From Streptosporangium lutulentum (GTDB lineage Bacteria > Actinomycetota > Actinomycetes > Streptosporangiales > Streptosporangiaceae), in the NCBI RefSeq assembly GCF_030811455.1, contig NZ_JAUSQU010000001.1:9920001-9984000 (forward strand): a stretch of 64,000 nt of DNA, written 5' to 3'. Below, in pieces: positions 8,718 through 14,625 of this stretch. Within the stretch, counting starts at the first letter, position 1. Each line of letters opens with the position of its first letter. The translations under genes were made by a program, and so were the position numbers. The notes beneath the pieces were generated by a model, which saw only the letters and a list, made by a program, of their open reading frames with translations, searched no databases and was not told where the DNA came from.

Positions 8718-9871
8718 TGGGCGAGGCACCGGTCATCGTGGCGGCCCGCCGCACACCGATCGGCACCGCCGCGCACGCGTTCAAGGCGGTGACGGCCGAT
8801 CGGCTGGCGGCGCCCGTCCTCGGCGCGCTCGCCCGCGACGTGGCCTTCCTGGGCGCGCCGATCGAGGACGTGGTGCTCGGCAACTGCATGGGGCCCGGCG
8901 GGAACCTCGCGCGCGTCTCGGCGCTGGGCGCGGGACTGGGTGAGGCCGTTCCCGGCGTCACCGTCGACCGGCAGTGCGGCAGCGGGCTGGCCGCGATCCT
9001 GATGGCCGGCCAGGCCATCCGCGGCGAGGAGATGGAGCTCGTCATCGCCGGTGGGGCCGAGAGCGCCTCCACCGCACCCCTCCGGGCCCACCGGGGACCG
9101 GCGGGTGAGCCCGCGGTGCCGTACGAGCGGGCGCCCTTCACCCCCGAGGGCCATCCGGATCCGGACATGGGCGCGGCGGCGGAGGCGCTCGCCGGCGCGT
9201 GCGGGGTGGACCGGGACCGTCAGGACCGTTACGCGTGCGAGAGCCACGCCAAGGCGGTGGCCGCCCGGGAGGCGGGCCGGTTCGAGGAGGAGATCGTCCC
9301 GATCGAGGGCCGGGCACAGGACCAGCGTCCGCGGCTCCTGCGGCAGGCGTCGCTGTCACGGCTGCCCGCGGCGTTCGTCCACGGAGGCTCGGTGACCGCC
9401 GGCAACTCCTCCCCGATCAGCGACGGCGCGGCGGCGGTCGTCCTCGTGTCGGAACGGCTGCGCGCGGCGGCGGGGGTGCCCGGGCTGCGGCTGCGGGCCG
9501 GCGTCGTCGTCGGGTGCGACCCCGCGCTGCCCGGCTGGGGTCCGGTGCCGGCCGTACGGCGGCTGCTCGGCCGTACGGGCGTGAGCATGGAACGGATCGC
9601 GGCGGTGGAGATCGTGGAGGCGTTCGCGGCCCAGACGCTGGCGGTGACCGACGCGCTCGGGCTCGACCCGCTGGGCGCCGACAGGGACCGGGTCTGCGCC
9701 GACGGCGGCGCCCTGGCCCTCGGCCATCCGTGGGGCGCCACCGGAGCCGTCGTGGTCACGCGGCTGTTCACCAGGCTCGTACGGTCGGGCGCGTCCCCGG
9801 GGACGCTGGGATTGGCGACGGCGGCGGTCGGCGGCGGCCTCGGGGTCGCCGCCCTGTTCGAGGTGGTCTGA
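8717..9871 (+). CDS. Thiolase-family protein with altered active site
   Basis: The 384-aa protein aligns with acetyl-CoA acetyltransferases over its whole length. The nucleophilic Cys is present (C87 in VDRQCGSGLAAI) and so is the catalytic His (H337 in GHPWGATG). The Asn of the NEAFA motif is Val (V300 in IVEAFAAQ), and the second catalytic Cys of the C-x-GGG motif is Ala (A370 in ATAAVGGGLG). The protein therefore may not carry out the normal reversible thiolase reaction. It is fused in context to the ligase by a TGATG overlap and is followed directly by the mini-ORF before the ECF ATPase gene. Confidence 0.88.
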   Translation: MGEAPVIVAARRTPIGTAAHAFKAVTADRLAAPVLGALARDVAFLGAPIEDVVLGNCMGPGGNLARVSALGAGLGEAVPGVTVDRQCGSGLAAILMAGQAIRGEEMELVIAGGAESASTAPLRAHRGPAGEPAVPYERAPFTPEGHPDPDMGAAAEALAGACGVDRDRQDRYACESHAKAVAAREAGRFEEEIVPIEGRAQDQRPRLLRQASLSRLPAAFVHGGSVTAGNSSPISDGAAAVVLVSERLRAAAGVPGLRLRAGVVVGCDPALPGWGPVPAVRRLLGRTGVSMERIAAVEIVEAFAAQTLAVTDALGLDPLGADRDRVCADGGALALGHPWGATGAVVVTRLFTRLVRSGASPGTLGLATAAVGGGLGVAALFEVV

Positions 9872-9925
9872 GTGATCGAACTGGCTGACGGCCACGTCCG
9901 GTCCGGGCAGTGCGGGGTGGCGTGA
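9872..9925 (+). CDS. 17-aa mini-ORF, partial copy of the ECF ATPase start
   Basis: GTG directly follows the thiolase TGA, and the frame runs 17 codons (MIELADGHVRSGQCGVA) to a TGA that directly precedes the GTG of the ATPase gene. The 54 bp are a diverged copy of the first 54 bp of that gene (MIELIDVHVRLGQREVLR). It may be a relic of duplication that still allows translational coupling. Expression is unknown. Confidence 0.5.
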   Translation: MIELADGHVRSGQCGVA

Positions 9926-10600
9926 GTGATCGAACTGATCGACGTCCATGTCCGGCTCGGACAGCGTGAGGTGCTGCGCGGCATCACCGTCTCGCTGCCC
10001 GAGCACCGGGTCGGTGTGATCGGGGCCAACGGTTCGGGCAAGAGCACCCTGGCCCGGCTGGTCAACGGCCTGGCCCTGCCGACCTCGGGCAGCGTCACCG
10101 TCCTCGGTCACGACACCCGCCGCCACGGGGCCAGGATCAGGCGCCGCGTCGGATTCCTGTTCACCGATCCCGACGCGCAGATCGTGATGCCGACCGTGGC
10201 CGAGGACGTCGCCTTCTCCTTGCGCCGCAGGAAACTCCCGAAGGAGGAGGTCCGGAGCAGGGTCGCCGCCGTGCTGGAGCGGTACGGCCTGGCCGGGCAC
10301 GCCGACCATCCCGCCCATCACCTGTCGGGCGGGCAGAAACAGCTGCTCGCGCTGTGCTCGGTCCTGGTGCTCGAACCCGAGATCCTCGTCATGGACGAGC
10401 CGACGACGCTGCTGGACCTGCGCCACTCCCGCCTGGTCGCCGAAGCGCTGCGCGATCTGCCCCAGCAGGTGATCGTGGTCAGCCACGATCTCGCCCTGCT
10501 GGAGGACTTCGACCGCGTGCTGGTCCTGGACGACGGCCGGATCACGGCCGACGACTCGCCGGGGGCGGCCGTCGACCACTACCGGAAGACCATGGCGTGA
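9926..10600 (+). CDS. bioM: ECF transporter ATPase (BioM-like)
   Basis: The 224-aa ABC ATPase has Walker A GANGSGKST, the Q-loop near VGFLFTDPDAQIVMPTVAED (typical of ECF EcfA subunits), signature HLSGGQKQLLA, Walker B ILVMDEPTTLLD and the H-loop VIVVSHD. It should drive biotin uptake with BioY and the EcfT protein encoded next. The start is GTG at 9926, immediately after the TGA of the mini-ORF. A second, earlier GTG at 9872 is out of use because of that stop. The 3' end was duplicated into the following junction. Confidence 0.93.
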   Translation: MIELIDVHVRLGQREVLRGITVSLPEHRVGVIGANGSGKSTLARLVNGLALPTSGSVTVLGHDTRRHGARIRRRVGFLFTDPDAQIVMPTVAEDVAFSLRRRKLPKEEVRSRVAAVLERYGLAGHADHPAHHLSGGQKQLLALCSVLVLEPEILVMDEPTTLLDLRHSRLVAEALRDLPQQVIVVSHDLALLEDFDRVLVLDDGRITADDSPGAAVDHYRKTMA

Positions 10601-10662
10601 ACGGGCTCACCGGTGCCTTGCCGGGGGCGGCCGTCGACCGCTGCCGGAAGGCCGTGTCGTGA
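10597..10662 (+). CDS. 21-aa mini-ORF 1 at the bioM-bioN junction
   Basis: GTG at 10597 overlaps the ATPase stop as GTGA. The frame encodes MNGLTGALPGAAVDRCRKAV plus Ser and stops at 10660-10662, again overlapping the next GTG by four bases. The first residues copy the start of the EcfT protein and the rest copies the end of the ATPase in the ATPase frame (compare its PGAAVDHYRKTMA). It may serve as a coupling relay or be inert. Confidence 0.5.
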   Translation: MNGLTGALPGAAVDRCRKAVS

Positions 10663-10724
10663 ACGGGCTCACCGGTGCCTTGCCGGGGGCGGCCGTCGAC
10701 CGCTGCCGGAAGGCCGTGTCGTGA
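10659..10724 (+). CDS. 21-aa mini-ORF 2 at the bioM-bioN junction
   Basis: Same peptide as mini-ORF 1 (identical 21 residues). It stops at 10722-10724, overlapping the GTG start of the EcfT gene at 10721 by four bases. The GTGA chain is intact through all junctions, so ribosomes could reinitiate stepwise from the ATPase gene to the EcfT gene. Confidence 0.5.
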   Translation: MNGLTGALPGAAVDRCRKAVS

Positions 10725-11326
10725 ACGGGCTCACCGGCGCCTACGTGCCGGGGGACTCCCTCCTGCACCGCCTGCCGGCCGGAGCCAAGCTCCTGGGGCT
10801 GGCCGCCTCGTGCACGGTGCTCCTCCTCCTGAGCGCTCCGGTGTCGATGGCGGTCGCCGCGGTCGTGGCCGCCCTGCTGTTCGCCCTTTCGGGGGTGGGC
10901 GCGGCGGCGGCCTGGGCGCAGCTCCGCCCGATCCGCTGGTTCGCCGCGGCCCTGTTCACCATGCAGGCGCTGGTCGTGGACCTGCCGACCGCCGTCTCCT
11001 CCACGGCCCGTGTCGTCCTGGCCGTCGCCCTGGCCGGACTGGTCACCCTCACGACGCGGACCTCGGACCTGATGGCCTGCCTGGAGCGCTGCCTGTCCCC
11101 CGCGCGGTGGGTGGGACTCGACCCGTTCCGGCTGTCCCTGCTGCTCTCCCTCACCATCCGCAGCGTGCCGGTCATCGCCGCCCTGGCCACCCGGGTACGG
11201 GAGGCCCAGCGCGCCAGAGGAGTGGAGCGGAGCGTGCGGGCCTTCGCCGTACCGCTGGTGGTCAGCGCGTTGCGGCACGCGGACGCGCTGGGCGAGGCGC
11301 TCAGCGCCCGCGGCCTGGACGACTGA
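10721..11326 (+). CDS. bioN: ECF transporter transmembrane protein EcfT (BioN-like)
   Basis: The 201-aa protein is an EcfT/CbiQ-type energy-coupling membrane subunit. It starts MNGLTGAYVPGDSLLHRLPA, with the PGDSxLHR motif common at the EcfT N-terminus. Several helices lie between residues 20 and 120. The coupling-helix region has VREAQRARG near residue 165, equivalent to the conserved Ala-Arg-Gly motif that contacts the ATPase. The GTG at 10721 is preferred over upstream starts because it is preceded by the intact GTGA coupling chain and gives the normal N-terminus. It closes the biotin operon. Confidence 0.9.
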   Translation: MNGLTGAYVPGDSLLHRLPAGAKLLGLAASCTVLLLLSAPVSMAVAAVVAALLFALSGVGAAAAWAQLRPIRWFAAALFTMQALVVDLPTAVSSTARVVLAVALAGLVTLTTRTSDLMACLERCLSPARWVGLDPFRLSLLLSLTIRSVPVIAALATRVREAQRARGVERSVRAFAVPLVVSALRHADALGEALSARGLDD

Positions 11327-11368
11327 GCGGCGCGGGCCGGGGCGGCCGAGGACGTCCGGCGCCGGCGT

Positions 11369-11449
11369 GGGAGGCGGTGACACCCCCCGGCCGCTGGGAG
11401 GCGGCGGCACGTCCCGGCCTCTGGGAGGCGGCGGCACGCAACCCGGGCG
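11369..11449. repeat. 27-bp tandem repeat, 3 copies, between convergent genes
   Basis: Three adjacent 27-bp units begin gggaggcgg at 11369, 11396 and 11423, with some divergence. They fill most of the gap between the EcfT gene and the convergent DinB gene. Confidence 0.9.
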
Positions 11450-11458
11450 CGTCACCGG

Positions 11459-12016
11459 TCAGCCCATGCTCTTGGCGCCGTCCAGGGCCTCGCGGATGAT
11501 GTCGGCGTGGCCGGCGTGCTGGGCGGTCTCGGTGATGAGGTGCATCAGCACCCGGCGGGCCGACCATCGCGTGTCGGCCTCGAACCACGGGGCCTTCGGC
11601 AGCGGCTGGGTGGCGTCCAGGTCGGGCAGGGTGACGACCAGCTCGTCGGTCCGGCGGGCCACCTCGGCGTAGTCGGCCAGCACACCGGCCAGCGTCTCAC
11701 CGGGCAGCAGCCGGAACTCGTCGTCCCTTCGGGCCCAGTCGGCCTCGGTCATGTCGGCGAAGTCGCCCATCGCCGACGGGCCGTTCAGGATGAAGTCCGT
11801 CCAGGACCGCTCGCCCGCGGTCATGTGCTTGATCAGTCCGCCCAGGCACAGCTCGCTGACGGTGCTCCGCTGCCCGGCCTGCTCGTCGGTGAGGTCACGG
11901 GTGGGGAAGCGCAGGAAGTGCCGGTGCTTGGCCAGCATCGCCAGCAGGTCGGCGCGTTCGCCGGTGGCGACGGGCGCGTCAGCGGTGTCGTGGCCGGTCA
12001 GTTCGTTGACGGTCAT
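11459..12016 (-). CDS. DinB/DUF664 family protein
   Basis: The 185-aa protein is an all-helical DinB-like protein of the DUF664 group. Three His positions suited to metal binding are seen: GLIKHMTAGERSW (about residue 63), the VLMHLITETAQHAGHADI segment near residues 155-168, and the short N-terminal helix. Members are metal-dependent, some being thiol transferases (mycothiol or bacillithiol S-transferases); the substrate here is unknown. The divergent neighbour is a WYL regulator, 97 bp away, which may control it. Confidence 0.88.
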   Translation of the reverse strand: MTVNELTGHDTADAPVATGERADLLAMLAKHRHFLRFPTRDLTDEQAGQRSTVSELCLGGLIKHMTAGERSWTDFILNGPSAMGDFADMTEADWARRDDEFRLLPGETLAGVLADYAEVARRTDELVVTLPDLDATQPLPKAPWFEADTRWSARRVLMHLITETAQHAGHADIIREALDGAKSMG

Positions 12017-12113
12017 GGTTTCTGCCTTCCGTTGTTCTTGCTCCGCCGGTCAGGACCACACTGACGGAAATAAGGGTCACTTTCTGACCTCAATCGCAGG
12101 AATAATCAAGAAC

Positions 12114-13094
12114 ATGGCGAACACCAGTGCTCGGACGCTGCGACTGCTGTCCCTGCTCCAGACCCACCGGTACTGGCAGGGCGGCGAACTGGCCGAGCGG
12201 CTGGGAGTCTCGCCCCGCACCCTGCGCCGGGACATCGACCGGCTGCGCGAGCTGGGCTATCCGGTCGAGGCGCAGCGCGGCGTGGACGGCGGCTACCAGC
12301 TCGCCGCGGGCGCGGCACTGCCGCCGTTGGTGGTCGACGACGAGGAGGCGGTCGCCCTGGTCGTGGGCCTGCAGGCCGCCGCGCAGGGCGCGGTGGAGGG
12401 CATCGCCGAGTCCTCGGTGCGGGTGCTGGCCAAGGTGGTGCAGGTGATGCCGGCCCGGCTGCGGCGCCAGGTCGAGGCGCTGCGCGCGATGACCGTGCCC
12501 GACGGCTGGAACGGCCCGGAAGGGGAGGGCATCGACCCGGGCGCGCTCACCGCGGTCGCGCTGGCCTGCCGGGACAGCGAACAGCTCCGCTTCTCCTACA
12601 CCGCCGCCGACGGCCGGCGCACCGACCGGCACGTCGAACCGCATCGCCTGGTCTGTCTCGGCCGCCGCTGGTATCTGGTCGCCTACGACCTGACCCGGCA
12701 CGACTGGCGCAGTTTCCGGGTCGACCGGCTCACCGCGCCGCAGGGCGACGGCTCCCGGTTCCGGTCCCGCGACCTGCCCGCCGCCGACGCCGCCGAGTTC
12801 GTCCGCGCCGGGCTGGGCAACCTGCCCCGCTCGTACCGGGTGGAGGTCCTCATCGACGCCCCGGCCGCGGTCGTGCGCGAACGGATCGGCAGGTGGGGCG
12901 CGGTCGAGGAGGTCGACGCCGGGCACTGCCGGGTGCGCATGACCGTCGACTCCCTGGACTGGCCGGCCATGGCACTGGGCGTGATCGACGCCGATTTCCA
13001 CGTCCTCGACCCGCCCGAACTGCTCGACCGGGTCCACAACTGGGGAGCCCGGTTCACCCGTGCCCGGCTCGGCGAAGGGGCCGCCAGCGGGTGA
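12114..13094 (+). CDS. WYL-domain transcriptional regulator (DeoR-like HTH)
   Basis: The 326-aa protein has an N-terminal winged helix (residues 5-60; LAERLGVSPRTLRRDIDRLR), a linker helix region, a WYL domain (about 140-220; LRFSYTAADGRR, LVCLGRRWYLVAYD, WRSFRVDRLT) and a C-terminal WCX domain. WYL regulators bind nucleotides or nucleic acid and act as repressors or activators. The ATG at 12114 fits the normal N-terminus. It is divergent from the DinB gene, so local regulation is likely. Confidence 0.9.
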   Translation: MANTSARTLRLLSLLQTHRYWQGGELAERLGVSPRTLRRDIDRLRELGYPVEAQRGVDGGYQLAAGAALPPLVVDDEEAVALVVGLQAAAQGAVEGIAESSVRVLAKVVQVMPARLRRQVEALRAMTVPDGWNGPEGEGIDPGALTAVALACRDSEQLRFSYTAADGRRTDRHVEPHRLVCLGRRWYLVAYDLTRHDWRSFRVDRLTAPQGDGSRFRSRDLPAADAAEFVRAGLGNLPRSYRVEVLIDAPAAVVRERIGRWGAVEEVDAGHCRVRMTVDSLDWPAMALGVIDADFHVLDPPELLDRVHNWGARFTRARLGEGAASG

Positions 13095-13226
13095 CTCGGT
13101 GAAGGGGCCGGCACCGGGTGATGACGCGAAACCGGCGGAGGCGGGGGGCGCCTCTCCCGGCCGGGGCGTTCGCGTCGGACGCGGCTCGGTGAGTCCAGGC
13201 TCGCACCGGGTCTCGGGCGCGGAACG

Positions 13227-14030
13227 CTAGGGCGCCGGGACGCCGCCCGGACGGGTGGGACGCCCGAAACGTACGGGGACGCCCGGTGAGTACAGCACGC
13301 TCACCGGCGGCCCGGCCGGCTCGGGCAGTCCTGCCGCGGCTATCAGGTCTTCGTCGCACTCGACCAGGTCGGCTCGGTGCAGGGGCCAGCGCGGATGGGT
13401 GTTCGGCAGGTACATCGGCCGCCCGAAGAAGGCGTTGTGCATGCCCCAGCGGGCGGTCAGGAAGTGTTCGAGCTCGGTGGGATCCTCGATGCGCTCGCCG
13501 GTCCGTACGGTGATCCGGCTGTGCGCGCCGCGCGGTCCGGGCAGACGCCGCGTGCTGGTGTAGGTGATGGTGTCGCCGCGCCGGCGGATGGCCATCCGGG
13601 ACCACACGTACGGCAGGCGGAAGGCGGTTCGAGCGACGATCACCGGGATCAGCCGGGAGGCGTCGAGCGAGCGGAAGACCACGCCGCGCCGCCCGTGGGC
13701 GTCCACCGAATAGAGGCGGACGTTGGTCTCGGGGAAGGTGCCCAGGTAGGGGATGCCGGGGAGCCGTAACCAGCCGATGCGGTGCATCCGGAAGGCGACG
13801 AGGCCGACGTAGGTGACCCCGCCGAGGGTGTCGGGGACGACTCCCGGCGGCAGCAGGGGCGCCACGTCCGCGGGGTCGGCGGCCCAGTGGAGGAAGGCCA
13901 TGTCGAGCCACGACTGGGTGAGCAGAGGGCTCGGGGTGGAGCGGGGCGGGTCGGCTGTGACGGGCTCCGGGACGGCGGGCGTGAGCGACACGATGTCAGC
14001 ATCGCAGAACACCTCGCGCCTGTCCGTCAC
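13227..14030 (-). CDS. DUF2071 (YqjF-like) family protein
   Basis: The 267-aa protein matches the DUF2071 family: LTQSWLDMAFLHWAADPADV, LPPGVVPDTLGGVTYVGLVAF, FPETNVRLYSVDAHGRRGVVFRSLDA and the C-terminal SVLYSPGVPVRFGRP. The biochemical role of the family is unknown. I place the start at GTG 14030 (MTDRREVF), five bases after the stop of the HxlR gene, which makes the two an operon. An open frame extends further upstream but overlaps the HxlR gene and is not of protein-like composition. Confidence 0.85.
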   Translation of the reverse strand: MTDRREVFCDADIVSLTPAVPEPVTADPPRSTPSPLLTQSWLDMAFLHWAADPADVAPLLPPGVVPDTLGGVTYVGLVAFRMHRIGWLRLPGIPYLGTFPETNVRLYSVDAHGRRGVVFRSLDASRLIPVIVARTAFRLPYVWSRMAIRRRGDTITYTSTRRLPGPRGAHSRITVRTGERIEDPTELEHFLTARWGMHNAFFGRPMYLPNTHPRWPLHRADLVECDEDLIAAAGLPEPAGPPVSVLYSPGVPVRFGRPTRPGGVPAP

Positions 14031-14035
14031 CGGAC

Positions 14036-14539
14036 TCAGTCCACGGTCGCGTCGTCCGGGAAGCGGCCGGAGACGTCGGGGCGGGCGCGCAGGTGCTCGG
14101 GGAAACCGGGGCCGAGCGTGGCGGACACGGCGCGGAGTTCGAGGGGCTCCCGGCACTCGGCGCAGACGACCTCGGCATGGGTGTCGTGGCCGTGGTGCAG
14201 CAGGTTGATCGGCGGGCCGTCGGGGGAGAGCCACTTGTCGCCCCAGCGCATCATGGCGGCCAGGACCGGGAAGAAGTCACGACCCTTCTCGGTGAGCACG
14301 TATTCGTACCGCTTGGGCCGCTCCTGGTACGGAACGCGTTCGAGCATTCCCTCCTCGACCAGCCGCTTGAGCCGCTGGGTGAGGATGTTGCGGCCGATGC
14401 GCAGGTTGCGCTGGATGTCGTCGAAGCGCCGGGTGCCGTAGAAGGCCTCGCGGAGCACGAGCGGCGTCCACCAGTCGCCCAGCAGGTCGACGGATCGGGC
14501 GATGGAGCAGGGCCACTCGGCGAACGGCGTGCGCTTCAT
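14036..14539 (-). CDS. HxlR-family winged-helix transcriptional regulator
   Basis: The 167-aa protein begins MKRTPFAEWPCSIARSVDLL with the conserved Cys of HxlR regulators at position 11. The core LLGDWWTPLVLREAFYGTRR, ILTQRLKRLVEEGMLER and RYEYVLTEKG follows. The C-terminus is longer than the usual 110-120 residues and has CAECREPL, a pair of Cys that could bind metal or sense redox state. It lies head-to-head with a molybdopterin oxidoreductase gene across 86 bp with two similar boxes, so it probably controls both directions. Confidence 0.92.
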   Translation of the reverse strand: MKRTPFAEWPCSIARSVDLLGDWWTPLVLREAFYGTRRFDDIQRNLRIGRNILTQRLKRLVEEGMLERVPYQERPKRYEYVLTEKGRDFFPVLAAMMRWGDKWLSPDGPPINLLHHGHDTHAEVVCAECREPLELRAVSATLGPGFPEHLRARPDVSGRFPDDATVD

Positions 14540-14568
14540 GATCCCATTCTATCCGCCGCTTCTTGTCC

Positions 14569-14614
14569 GTTGCACTAGTGAACTTATATATTGGGGTCAG
14601 TTGCGCTAATGAAC
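14569..14614. promoter_or_regulatory. Two imperfect-palindrome boxes between HxlR and oxidoreductase genes
   Basis: GTTGCACTAGTGAAC (14569-14583) and GTTGCGCTAATGAAC (14600-14614) match at 13 of 15 positions and are 31 bp apart, close to three helical turns. The first is nearly self-complementary around its central CTAG. Both lie in the short divergent region and are good candidates for HxlR operators. Confidence 0.65.
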
Positions 14615-14625
14615 GGAGACGGTCC

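Larger units (their letters stand above)
10555..10742. repeat. 62-bp tandem duplication across the bioM-bioN junction
   Basis: GTGAACGGGCTCACCGG starts at 10597, 10659 and 10721, exactly 62 bp apart. Between these lies a copy of the 3' end of the ATPase gene (ccgggggcggccgtcgacc...). The first two units are nearly identical. The unit thus joins the end of the ATPase gene to the start of the EcfT gene, as expected from tandem duplication of the junction. Confidence 0.97.

Noticed and set aside
14031..14234. Longer start for the DUF2071 protein
   Set aside because: It would overlap the HxlR gene in another frame, and the added residues are Arg/Pro-rich shadow sequence.
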